DNA of 64,000 nucleotides, from assembly GCA_949297125.1 (NCBI GenBank), contig CASFRS010000027.1, forward strand, positions 1 through 64,000, given 5' to 3'. Below, in pieces: positions 16,596 through 24,705 of the stretch. The stretch is from an uncultured Bacteroidales bacterium (GTDB lineage Bacteria; Bacteroidota; Bacteroidia; Bacteroidales; G3-4614). A model generated the notes under the pieces. That model was not told the origin of the DNA and made no database searches. It saw only the letters and a program-made list of their open reading frames with translations. Position 1 is the stretch's first letter. Every line of letters starts with the position of its first letter. The position numbers and the translations under genes are program-made.

Positions 16596-17615
16596 ATGAA
16601 GAAAAGTTTTACAAAAGTTTTGTTGGCGGCAGCAATGTTTTGTGTGTCGTCTGGCGCGTCAGCGTACGATTTTGAAGCGGGCGGGATTCATTACAATATT
16701 ACGTCCGAAGCCGATAAAACCGTAGAGGTAACGTCCGGAGGGAATGGCTATGTCGGGGATGTTTCAATCCCCGCAACTGTGGAGAACGGGGGGACGATAT
16801 ACACCGTAACAGAGATAGGGAATTTCGCTTTTTCCTCTTGCAGCAGCCTCGTCTCTATTGATATTCCCGACGGAGTCAAGTCGATAGAGGTGGATGCTTT
16901 TTACAATTGCATCAGCCTTGAGTCTGTAACGCTCGGCAGCGGATTAGAAACAATAGGCGATTATGCTTTTGAGTATTGCGAAAACCTTAAATCGATAAAT
17001 ATCCCCGACGGGGTAGTCTCGATAGGCGATTATGCTTTTGACGGATGCAGCAGCCTTACCTCCATCGATATTCCCGACGGAGTTGTTTCGTTAGGAGAAG
17101 GCGCTTTTTCCGGTTGCATCAGCCTCGAGTCGGTAACGCTCGGCAGCGAAGTAGAAACAATCGGCGATTATGCTTTTCACAATTGCAGCAATCTTGTAGA
17201 AATAAACTCCCTTGCAACTCTCCCCCCTGTATGCGCCATTATTGCCGGGGTATCCGTTTCATCTTGTTTTTCCGGTGTCGATAAAACTGCCTGTACGCTA
17301 AAAGTACCGGAAGGGACGGCCGACGATTACAGGGCAGCCGACGTCTGGAAAGAGTCCTTCAATATAGCGGAGACCGATTTTGCCGGAATCGGGGAGATTG
17401 CGGCCGATGCTGCGGCTGCCGCAAAGGTATACGCAGCCGCAGGGCGCATAGTTGTCGAAAACGCTGCGGCAGGTACGCCGATAGTCGTCTATACCGCCGA
17501 CGGTGTACAGGTATACGGCGGTACGGCCTCCGACGGCCGAACAGAGATTCCCGCGCAGGCAGGGAAACTCTATATTGTAAGGTGTGGCAACGCGGCGTAC
17601 AAAACGGCGATGTAG
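16596..17615 (+). CDS. BspA-like leucine-rich repeat surface protein
   Basis: The 339-residue protein has a signal peptide (MKKSFTKVLLAAAMF to about residue 24), then about six LRR_5 type repeats of about 23 residues (pattern AFxxCxSLxSIxIPDGVxSIG) over residues 65-210. A C-terminal domain (about 275-339) has AAGRIVVENAAAG, VVYTADGVQVY and LYIVRCGNAAYK; it resembles Por-type or DUF6383 C-terminal tails of Bacteroidales surface proteins. The start is the ATG at 16596; the frame also opens at a TTG two codons earlier. No consensus promoter is seen between the right palindrome and the start codon. The likely role is adhesion or host binding. Confidence 0.88.
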   Translation: MKKSFTKVLLAAAMFCVSSGASAYDFEAGGIHYNITSEADKTVEVTSGGNGYVGDVSIPATVENGGTIYTVTEIGNFAFSSCSSLVSIDIPDGVKSIEVDAFYNCISLESVTLGSGLETIGDYAFEYCENLKSINIPDGVVSIGDYAFDGCSSLTSIDIPDGVVSLGEGAFSGCISLESVTLGSEVETIGDYAFHNCSNLVEINSLATLPPVCAIIAGVSVSSCFSGVDKTACTLKVPEGTADDYRAADVWKESFNIAETDFAGIGEIAADAAAAAKVYAAAGRIVVENAAAGTPIVVYTADGVQVYGGTASDGRTEIPAQAGKLYIVRCGNAAYKTAM

Positions 17616-17695
17616 CAGGCGGTATATAATGGCATGATTCTGCTTGAAAACAACAAGAATATTAACCAGAATTATTAACCTGAACTGTTTTTATT

Positions 17696-18058
17696 ATGAG
17701 AAGTTTTAAATCTGTTCTGTTCGTAATTTTTGTTGCGGCGCTTACCGTCAATCTTGCCGGGTGCAAGGATGACGACGACGATAAAGCCGCATCTGAAAAA
17801 ATAGCCGGTACATGGTACTGCGAGGGTTTTCCCGAAGACATAATGGTATTCAATGCCGACGGGACGGGAGCATATATACGTGCCGATGAAGGAATAAACG
17901 ATGCATTTACCTTTTCGTTGGATGAAAAAGCCGGGACTTTGAGCATCCTGTGGAGCGACGGCGAGGCAGAAAGTTGGCCCGTTTCCATAGACGGCAACCG
18001 TATGTACCTATACGAATCGGACGGTATAGAGCCTGCCGAGGTATATGTGCGCGGATGA
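17696..18058 (+). CDS. Small lipoprotein, lipocalin-like
   Basis: The 120-residue product has a signal peptide with lipobox NLAGC (Cys 23) followed by an acidic DDDDD stretch. The mature part, with IAGTWYCEG and FNADGTGAYI, fits the short lipocalin-like beta-barrel lipoproteins of Bacteroidetes. Ligand and role are unknown. It lies 80 bases after the leucine-rich repeat gene, possibly on the same transcript, and ends at the 18091 hairpin. Confidence 0.8.
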   Translation: MRSFKSVLFVIFVAALTVNLAGCKDDDDDKAASEKIAGTWYCEGFPEDIMVFNADGTGAYIRADEGINDAFTFSLDEKAGTLSILWSDGEAESWPVSIDGNRMYLYESDGIEPAEVYVRG

Positions 18059-18090
18059 CAATCCCGCGCCGATCAGGAGATTTTCAGACA

Positions 18091-18120
18091 GGAGGGCCTC
18101 GCGATATTGCGAGGCCCTCC
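18091..18120. terminator. Bidirectional hairpin between lipoprotein gene and thrC
   Basis: A perfect 12-bp stem (GGAGGGCCTCGC at 18091-18102 with its complement at 18109-18120) and a 6-base loop lie between the two convergent genes. T tracts are weak on both sides. Confidence 0.65.
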
Positions 18121-18178
18121 TGCTATTGTAAGGATGATTGATATTACTGGTCTTTAGTGCTTTAGTACGCAGGCTTTT

Positions 18179-19486
18179 TTACTGCCTTTCCAGAAGGAAC
18201 TGTTTCAGCCGGCCGAACATGGGCGGGATAACAACGCTCTGTTTCTCGCCGCGCATAAAGGCTTGCAGTTTCTCGGGTATTTCAATCTTTTCCCCTGTAA
18301 CCCCTTCAACAGTGTCGAGGAACTTGGCCGGGTGCGCCGTTTCGAGGAAGAACCCTTTCTCGCCCGGCTGCAACATCTCTTCCAACGCCCTGAATCCGCA
18401 AGCCCCGTGCGGGTCGAGCAGGTATCTGTGGTTGCGGTAAGCCCTGTCTATGGTCTCGCGTATCTGGTCGTCGTTGTACGATACGCCGCTTATGTCTGCG
18501 CAAATCGCCTCGTGCGAGCCTTTGTACAGGTCCAGAATCCTTGCAAAGTTGCTCGGGTCGCCGACATCCATGGCGTTAGCTATCGTGGCGACAGACGGCC
18601 TCGGACGGTATTCGCCCGTATTCAGATATTCGAGGAACACGTCGTTGCGGTTGTTTGCGGCAATAAAGCGTTTGATGGGAAGCCCCATCTTCTTGCCGAA
18701 AAGCCCGGCTGTTATGTTGCCGAAGTTCCCGCTCGGTACGCAGCATACCACGTTGTCGGCATTGCCGGCCTTTGCCATTTGGGCGTATGCGTAGAAGTAG
18801 TAGAATGCCTGCGGCAGGAAACGTGCAACGTTTATCGAGTTGGCCGAGGTCAGTTTCATGGCGGCATTCAGTTCCTTGTCCATGAATGCCGACTTGACAA
18901 GGGCCTGGCAGTCGTCGAAAGTCCCCTCTACCTCTATTGCCGTTATGTTCTGCCCGAGGGTTGTGAACTGTTTCTCCTGAATTTCGGTAACCTTTTTGTG
19001 CGGGTAAAGGACGTAAACCTTTATGCCCGGTACTCCGAGGAATCCGTTGGCTACCGCGCTTCCCGTGTCGCCCGATGTGGCTACGAGCACGTTGACCTCC
19101 TTCTTGTCGCTCGACTGTGCGATGAAATGCCCCAGCAGCCGCGCCATAAAGCGCGCACCCACATCCTTGAACGCCAGTGTGGGCCCGTGGAACAGTTCAA
19201 GGGAGTAGATATTCTCCGTTACCTGTACCAGAGGGGTGTCGAACGACAGGGTGTCGTAAACTATCTTGCGCAGTGTCTCGGGCTCTACATCTTCACCGAA
19301 GAACTCTTCCGCTACGGTAAATGCAATCTCCCTGAACGGCATTTCGGCTATATGGTTGAAAAAAGGCTTGGGCAGCAGTTTTATCCTTTCCGGCATGTAA
19401 AGCCCCTTGTCGGGGGCAAGCCCCCTTACTACGGCTTCGGCCAGTGAGGCATCGGGCGCCTGTCTGTTTGTACTGTAATATCGCAT
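18179..19486 (-). CDS. thrC: Threonine synthase
   Basis: The 435-residue PLP enzyme converts O-phosphohomoserine to threonine. The PLP lysine lies in HGPTLAFKDVGARF near residue 105, the phosphate-binding loop in TSGDTGSAVANGF near 162, and the start MRYYSTNRQAP is typical. It is the last gene of the threonine operon, 12 bases after the mutase-like gene. Confidence 0.96.
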   Translation of the reverse strand: MRYYSTNRQAPDASLAEAVVRGLAPDKGLYMPERIKLLPKPFFNHIAEMPFREIAFTVAEEFFGEDVEPETLRKIVYDTLSFDTPLVQVTENIYSLELFHGPTLAFKDVGARFMARLLGHFIAQSSDKKEVNVLVATSGDTGSAVANGFLGVPGIKVYVLYPHKKVTEIQEKQFTTLGQNITAIEVEGTFDDCQALVKSAFMDKELNAAMKLTSANSINVARFLPQAFYYFYAYAQMAKAGNADNVVCCVPSGNFGNITAGLFGKKMGLPIKRFIAANNRNDVFLEYLNTGEYRPRPSVATIANAMDVGDPSNFARILDLYKGSHEAICADISGVSYNDDQIRETIDRAYRNHRYLLDPHGACGFRALEEMLQPGEKGFFLETAHPAKFLDTVEGVTGEKIEIPEKLQAFMRGEKQSVVIPPMFGRLKQFLLERQ

Positions 19487-19498
19487 TTTCAGTTCTGT

Positions 19499-20707
19499 TT
19501 ATTTTTTAAAAAGAGTTTCAATAAAATCGTGTCCGGCAATGGTCCCGTATCCGCCGTTCCGTGCGCTCGATTCGTCATAGACGGTAACGTTGTCGGGTTC
19601 CTCCCCGGGTTTCCATATCACGAACGGTACGGCATCGCTCGAGTGTGTACGGATACGGCACGGCGTGGGGTGGTCGGGAAGCAGGGCGACAGTTACATCG
19701 TCGGGAATGGACGGCAGGGCCTCCACAAGAGGTTTCAGTATGCGGTGGTCGAGGAACTCTATAGTCTTTTTCTTCAGCATGAAATCGCCCTCATGTCCTG
19801 CCTCGTCGCTCGCTTCCACGTGCAGGAATACGAAGTCGCACTCTTTCAGGGCATTTATTGCAGCTTCTGCTTTCCCTTCGTAGTTGGTGTCGAAAAGGCC
19901 TGTCGCCCCTTCCACTTCAATCGGTTTCAGACCAGCATATACCCCTATTCCCTTGATAAGGTCTACGGCGGAAATAACCGCACCGCTCCTTATGCCGTAG
20001 AGTTCGGAAAAGGTCTTCATCTTCGGTCTGTAACCGGGCGACCACGGCCAGATACTGTTTGCCGGGTCTTTTCCCTGGCTTATCCTTTTCAGGTTTACCG
20101 GGTGTCCGGGAAGCAGCTGTTGCGAAGCCAGAATCAGTTCGTTTATTCTCTCCGCCGTCCTGACTGCTTCTTCTGCGGCCGGCTTTACCAGCAGCGGCCC
20201 GAAGGGCTGGCCGGGAACATCGTGCGGCGGCGTGCAGACCAGACGCTTGTCGCCCCCTTTAAGTTTCAGCAGGTGTCTGTACGATATCCCTGCAAAAAAG
20301 TTGGCATCTACGCCGCCGATCTCCTTTTGCAGGAAGCCTATGAGTTCTGCGGCCTCCTCGTCCGATATGTGTCCGGCCGAGTGGTTCTTTATCTTGCCGT
20401 CCTCTATACATATAAGGTTGCATCGCATGGCTATCTCCCCGTCTTCGATAGGGACGCCCATGCTCGCAGCTTCCAGCGAACCCCGTCCTTCGAACACTTC
20501 GTTCAGGTCGTAGCCGAGAATGGACAGGTTGGCCACCTCGCTGCCCGGCTTGAAACCTTCCGGAACGCTTTTGAGCATCCCGCTTTTCCCTTTTGCGGCA
20601 ATCATGTCCATAACAGGCTTGTCGGCAGCCTGCAGCGGCGTTTTGCCTCCGAGTTCCTTTATCGGTTCGTCGGCCATGCCGTCTCCCAATACTATAATAT
20701 ATTTCAT
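19499..20707 (-). CDS. Phosphoglycerate-mutase-like protein, probable homoserine kinase
   Basis: The 402-residue alkaline-phosphatase superfamily protein is of the archaeal ApgM type, with VLGDGMADEP at the N-terminus, HVEASDEAGHEGD near residue 290 and LLPDHPTPCRIRTHSSDAVPF near 345. It sits between aspartokinase/homoserine dehydrogenase and threonine synthase, where the pathway needs homoserine kinase and no thrB is present. Members of this family in Bacteroides and Desulfovibrio have been linked genetically to the homoserine kinase step (ThrB2). The assignment here is inference from that and from position. The ATG at 20707 is preferred to a TTG two codons upstream. Confidence 0.82.
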   Translation of the reverse strand: MKYIIVLGDGMADEPIKELGGKTPLQAADKPVMDMIAAKGKSGMLKSVPEGFKPGSEVANLSILGYDLNEVFEGRGSLEAASMGVPIEDGEIAMRCNLICIEDGKIKNHSAGHISDEEAAELIGFLQKEIGGVDANFFAGISYRHLLKLKGGDKRLVCTPPHDVPGQPFGPLLVKPAAEEAVRTAERINELILASQQLLPGHPVNLKRISQGKDPANSIWPWSPGYRPKMKTFSELYGIRSGAVISAVDLIKGIGVYAGLKPIEVEGATGLFDTNYEGKAEAAINALKECDFVFLHVEASDEAGHEGDFMLKKKTIEFLDHRILKPLVEALPSIPDDVTVALLPDHPTPCRIRTHSSDAVPFVIWKPGEEPDNVTVYDESSARNGGYGTIAGHDFIETLFKK

Positions 20708-20801
20708 CGCCAAATCAAAAAAAACATATCAAACAATTGCCCCGGAAATGCAGGGCCTAACCATAATCCTCAAAAAAACAGCGCCCCTACAGTACTTGCC
20801 G

Positions 20802-23237
20802 TCAGCGGATGTTGGCAATACTGATGATGTCGGCAAATACTCCCGCTGCCGTAACCGAAGCTCCGGCCCCGTATCCTTTTATAACCATCGGGTATTCCTT
20901 GTAGCGTTCGGTGGTTATCAGTATTACGTTGTTGCTCCCCTCCAGCTGGTAGAACGGGTGCGTGGCATCTACGGCCTGCAACCCCACGCTCATCTTCCCG
21001 TTGTCCAGTGAGGCTATGAAGCGGAGACGTTTGCCCTGTGCCGCAACTTCCCTGCGTCTGGCCTCGAACTCTTCGTCCAGACCCGGAATCTTTTCCCAGA
21101 ACTCGTCGAGCGAGCCGGCAAAAAGTTCGTCCGGGATGAACAGGTGTTTCTCTACGTCCGACTGCTCGGCGACATACCCCGATTCCCGGGCCAGGATAAC
21201 CAGTTTGCGGATTACGTCCTGGCCGTTCAGGTCGAGGCGCGGGTCGGGTTCGCTGTAACCCGCCTCCTTTGCCATGCGTATCGCCTTGCTCAGAGGGATT
21301 TCTTCGCTCAGCGTGCTGAATATGTAGTTCAGCGTGCCCGATACCACCGCTTCGATGCGCAGTATCTTGTCCCCGCTGTTTATCAGCCCGTTTATAGTGC
21401 TTATTATCGGAAGCCCTGCTCCCACGTTGGTTTCAAAAAGATACTTGACATCCCTTTTGCGGGCCGTCAGCTTTAGGGCGGCATAGTTCTCGTACGATGA
21501 CGATGCGGCTATCTTGTTGGCTGCCACAACCGAAACGTTATGTTCGAGCAGTTCCTTGTAGATGCTTGCAATCTCGGCGCTTGCCGTGCAGTCGACAAAA
21601 ACCGAGTTGAAGATATTCATCTTTATCACTTCGTCGCGGATGGTGTCGGCCGATGCCGCAAGAGGGGAGTTTTCAAGCAGTTCGTTGTAGTTGTCGAGCG
21701 ATATGCCGTCTCTGCTGAATACGCACTTGCGCGAGTTGGCCAGCCCTACTATGTTCAGTTTGAGCGATTTGTCCCTCAGGAGGTTGGGCTGTTGCTGCCT
21801 GATTTGCATAAGCAGGTCTTTCCCTACCGTACCTATGCCCGTTATGAACAGGTTAAGTTCCTGTGCGTCCGACAGGAAGAACGAGTCGTGAATGACGTTC
21901 AGTGCCTTGCGCAGGCTTCCCAGCTCTATTACGAACGATATGTTGGTCTCCGAGGCCCCCTGGGCGCAGGCTATTACGCTTATGCCGTTGCGTCCCAGAA
22001 TGTTGAACAGCTTTCCGGCGATACCGGGCGTGTGTTTCATGTTCTCGCCCACTATGGCGACGGTGGCAAGGTTGTGTTCGGCCTGGGCTTCGCAGATTTC
22101 GCCCATGGCTATTTCGCGTTCAAACTCCTTGTTCAGCACCGATACGGCAAGTTCGGCATCGGCATTCCTTACTGCAAACGATATGTTGTTTTCCGATGCC
22201 GCCTGCGAAACGAGGAATACGCTGACTCCCGATTTTGCCAAAGCGTTGAATATGCGCGAGTTTATCCCTATTACGCCAACCATGCCCAGTCCCGAAACCG
22301 TAATGAGGCATGTGTCGTTTATCGATGAGATGCCCTTTATGGCCTTGGCCTCCCCGTCGGGTACTTTTTCCGTTATCAGCGTACCGGGAGCTTCGGGCTT
22401 GAACGTGTTCTTTATGACGATAGGGATGTTTTTGTGGTATACGGGGTATATGGTGGGCGGGTAAATCACCTTTGCGCCGAAGTTGCACAATTCCATCGCC
22501 TCTACAAACGACAGCCGTTTGATAACGTACGAGGTCTTTATCGTGCGCGGGTCGGCCGTCATGAAGCCGTCCACGTCCGTCCAGATTTCAAGAAGCGAGG
22601 CGTTCAGTACCGATGCAAGTATAGAGGCCGTGTAGTCCGACCCTCCGCGCCCGAGGTTGGTTACGTCGCCGTTCTTCTTGTCCGACGAGATGAACCCCGG
22701 CACTACCGACACCTTGGGGAGTTCGGTAAACGTGGAACGGACAAGCTCGCCTGTAGTCTCGAAGTCGACAATGTTCTTCCCAAACTGGTTTACGGTTTTT
22801 ATAAAACGCCGCGAATCGAAAAGGACGGCATCCTTTATGATATTGCTTATTATGAACGATGAAAGCCGTTCGCCGTAGCTTACTATAGTATCGAGGGTTT
22901 TCTGCGAGAGATCCTTGATAAGCGATACCCCGCGCATTATGTTGCCCAGTTCCTCCAGCAGGGCGTCGGTGTTTTCCAGTACCGAGCCGCGTATTTCCGG
23001 GGCGACGGCCCTGTCGATGACATCATGGTGCCGCGAAGCGATATACTCCATTATCTCCGTGTACGCACGTTCGCCTTTTGCGGCGGTTTTTGCACATTCA
23101 ATAAGCTTGTCGGTAATGCCGCCGAGTGCCGATACGACAACTATGCACTCCTCATCGCGGCTTTCAACTATGTTTTTTACGCTTTTAATACTCTCGGCAG
23201 AGCCGACCGAAGTCCCTCCGAATTTAAGTACTTTCAT
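20802..23237 (-). CDS. thrA: Bifunctional aspartokinase / homoserine dehydrogenase
   Basis: The 811-residue fusion catalyses the first and third steps from aspartate to threonine and methionine. Residues 1-290 are aspartokinase (KFGGTSVGSAESI, then NLGRGGSDYTASI near 213). Two ACT domains (about 310-455) carry the expected threonine feedback site. Residues from 463 are homoserine dehydrogenase, beginning NLFITGIGTVGKDL. It heads the thrA, kinase-like, thrC operon and has a leader of more than 300 bases with tandem promoters. Confidence 0.97.
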   Translation of the reverse strand: MKVLKFGGTSVGSAESIKSVKNIVESRDEECIVVVSALGGITDKLIECAKTAAKGERAYTEIMEYIASRHHDVIDRAVAPEIRGSVLENTDALLEELGNIMRGVSLIKDLSQKTLDTIVSYGERLSSFIISNIIKDAVLFDSRRFIKTVNQFGKNIVDFETTGELVRSTFTELPKVSVVPGFISSDKKNGDVTNLGRGGSDYTASILASVLNASLLEIWTDVDGFMTADPRTIKTSYVIKRLSFVEAMELCNFGAKVIYPPTIYPVYHKNIPIVIKNTFKPEAPGTLITEKVPDGEAKAIKGISSINDTCLITVSGLGMVGVIGINSRIFNALAKSGVSVFLVSQAASENNISFAVRNADAELAVSVLNKEFEREIAMGEICEAQAEHNLATVAIVGENMKHTPGIAGKLFNILGRNGISVIACAQGASETNISFVIELGSLRKALNVIHDSFFLSDAQELNLFITGIGTVGKDLLMQIRQQQPNLLRDKSLKLNIVGLANSRKCVFSRDGISLDNYNELLENSPLAASADTIRDEVIKMNIFNSVFVDCTASAEIASIYKELLEHNVSVVAANKIAASSSYENYAALKLTARKRDVKYLFETNVGAGLPIISTINGLINSGDKILRIEAVVSGTLNYIFSTLSEEIPLSKAIRMAKEAGYSEPDPRLDLNGQDVIRKLVILARESGYVAEQSDVEKHLFIPDELFAGSLDEFWEKIPGLDEEFEARRREVAAQGKRLRFIASLDNGKMSVGLQAVDATHPFYQLEGSNNVILITTERYKEYPMVIKGYGAGASVTAAGVFADIISIANIR

Positions 23238-23391
23238 AAAATTTCCCGGTTTAGTTATGGGGGGAAGCGGAAGAGTCGCTGAATTCCGGATAATACTCTG
23301 CTTTTCCCCGTGTATGTTCTAAAAATGCCTGCAAATCCCGGCCTCCCCGGCAGTACAGCGGAAACCGCTTTGCAGATTCTTGAAAATATCG

Positions 23392-23439
23392 CCGTCTTCA
23401 TCGGGAACAGGCCTGTTTCCCGTATAAGGCGGAAGACGG
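23392..23439 (-). promoter_or_regulatory. Structured element in thrA leader
   Basis: The outer arms CCGTCTTC (23392-23399) and GAAGACGG (23432-23439) enclose an inner near-perfect hairpin CGGGAACAGGCCTGTTTCCCG. It lies in the 5' leader of thrA, about 150 bases before the start codon and downstream of the tandem promoters. It could be an attenuator or stability element. I found no clear threonine-rich leader peptide. Confidence 0.4.
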
Positions 23440-23571
23440 AAATGAAAAAACACGCAACCCCCTAAGGGGTGGCGGTCTGCACGGCAGTCAAAAAGAGCGT
23501 ATTAAAAAACGAGGCTCCCATAGTTATCCGAATAAATTACTCTTATGCAGCTTGTTTCTGCAGTTCTACGG

Positions 23572-23602
23572 CAAAGATAATGCAAACGGGGGCAGAGACA
23601 AA
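23572..23602 (-). promoter_or_regulatory. thrA promoter P1 in repeat unit
   Basis: TTTG (complement of 23599-23602), 19 bases, TATCTTTG (complement of 23572-23579): a full consensus promoter about 330 bases before thrA. Confidence 0.75.
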
Positions 23603-23651
23603 CCGTAAGGTTCGGCTATGCCGAGTGCAGCTTATTTTCGCCGTTCTACGG

Positions 23652-23682
23652 CAAAGATAATACAAACGGGGGCAGAAACAAA
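23652..23682 (-). promoter_or_regulatory. thrA promoter P2 in repeat unit
   Basis: This is the same promoter as P1, one repeat period upstream: TTTG (complement of 23679-23682), 19 bases, TATCTTTG (complement of 23652-23659). The third unit has the TATCTTTG box only. Confidence 0.72.
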
Positions 23683-24057
23683 CCGTAAGGTTAGGCTATG
23701 CCGAGTGCAGCTTATTTTCGCCGTTCTACGGCAAAGATAGTAAAAAAATGCAACACCTGCTTATATGGCGCATTATATTTTCATCCTCTCTTGTCGCTTC
23801 CGTTTTCGCCGCAACCCGCCTGGCAGGGTTCGTGCCGCAATGGAAGCCTTTTCGTGCCCCCCGCTCTCCCTTCGTCGCCGTAAAACACGGTACCGGCGGG
23901 AGGTGTGGCGGCAAGGCTGCGCCGGTATGAAAAAACAATCCGGGACGTTCGCCTGTTATTGTCGCGTACGGGTTGTTCCCTGTCCGGAATATTTGTCCAT
24001 ATTATAAAAAATAAGAAAAAAACGCCTTGTATTTGAAAAAAGTGTATCTTTGCATCG

Positions 24058-24258
24058 GTTTTTCGAAAGGGAACTTGTTCTGATTGGTGAGATTGGGCCG
24101 GAAAGGCTCATGACTGTGCTGGAGAAAAAGTCGAATAAATCTATATGCACAACAGAATAGACGAATACGATTCTACCATTGCGGTAGGCGTTTCCTGTTT
24201 GTGCATTAGGGGTCGACTCCCTCTCCGGCGAACGGGCAAAGGCCTGCCGCTTTTTTTG
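24058..24258 (+). ncRNA. Rod-shaped small RNA candidate, 6S-like
   Basis: A TATCTTTG box at 24045-24052 would start transcription near 24058. The transcript folds into one long interrupted rod: CTGGAG (24119-24124) pairs with CTCCGG (24223-24228), AGTCGA (24129-24134) with TCGACT (24213-24218), TGCACAACAG (24146-24155) with 24195-24205, and CTACC (24173-24177) with GGTAG (24183-24187). A short GGCA/TGCC hairpin (from 24236) runs into seven T at about 24251-24257. Length, own promoter, terminator and rod shape fit 6S-type RNA such as the Bacteroidales-1 class. It could instead be the leader of the downstream gene. Confidence 0.45.
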
Positions 24259-24362
24259 CGGCAAATGCGGAAGAAGGCCCTGCATGTAACGGAACTCCTG
24301 CCGGTGTCAGGCGGGGCGGAATTTGAAAAGGCTATAACAAACATATTTAAATAATTCTGATT

Positions 24363-24578
24363 ATGGATTTACAGAGTATTGGCGAAAGCGCCGGTGTAGT
24401 ATGGAACCTGTTGGCTGCCGACAATAAGAAGATGGATTATCAGGAACTCAAAGAGGCTGCCGGTCTCAATGACAAAGATCTTTCGGCTGCAATAGGATGG
24501 CTTGCCCGCGAAGGCAAACTTCAGATATCCAACGAAAAGGTTGGCCGCAAGCAGGTAATGTATATCGAACTGGCCTGA
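24363..24578 (+). CDS. Winged helix-turn-helix protein (DUF2582 type)
   Basis: The 71-residue protein is one winged helix domain with VVWNLLAADNKKMDYQELK and IGWLAREGKLQI. The family is short, soluble and common in Bacteroidetes; DNA binding is likely but its targets are unknown. It lies about 105 bases after the candidate small RNA and ends before the hairpins at 24609-24692. Confidence 0.85.
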   Translation: MDLQSIGESAGVVWNLLAADNKKMDYQELKEAAGLNDKDLSAAIGWLAREGKLQISNEKVGRKQVMYIELA

Positions 24579-24608
24579 TATCCGGAGCGGATATAAGATG
24601 TTGATAGC

Positions 24609-24692
24609 GTCCGCACCTGCAAGCGGCAGGTTTCGGACAAAATGTTACAGCAAGGGGATGCACGGTTTTTATCTGTACATCCCCTTGCTGTA
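24609..24692 (+). terminator. Two hairpins after winged-helix gene
   Basis: A first hairpin (GTCCG/CGGAC with inner ACCTGC/GCAGGT, 24609-24638) is followed by a perfect 15-bp stem (TACAGCAAGGGGATG at 24646-24660 with 24678-24692, 17-base loop). The second lies 14 bases from the end of the convergent EamA gene and probably serves both. Confidence 0.7.
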
Positions 24693-24705
24693 TTAATGCG
24701 CTATC

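Larger units (their letters stand above)
23545..23740 (-). repeat. Tandem 80-bp promoter-bearing repeat, about 2.4 copies
   Basis: The string TTCTACGGCAAAGATA recurs at 23564, 23644 and 23724, giving an 80-bp period. Units read ATGCCGAGTGCAGCTTATTTTCGC on the plus strand, followed by CAAACGGGGGCAGAAACAAACC. They are related to the reverse complement of the 86-bp units at 1-214. Read on the minus strand, the array faces thrA. Confidence 0.88.

Noticed and set aside
23460..23490. ACCCC-CTAA-GGGGT hairpin and an adjacent seven-codon frame as a thr leader peptide
   Set aside because: The short frame lies on the strand opposite to thrA and holds a single Thr, so it cannot serve as a threonine attenuator.
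24145..24354. 69-residue frame in the region of the small RNA candidate
   Set aside because: Composition is not protein-like and it lies within the paired blocks and terminator of the RNA.
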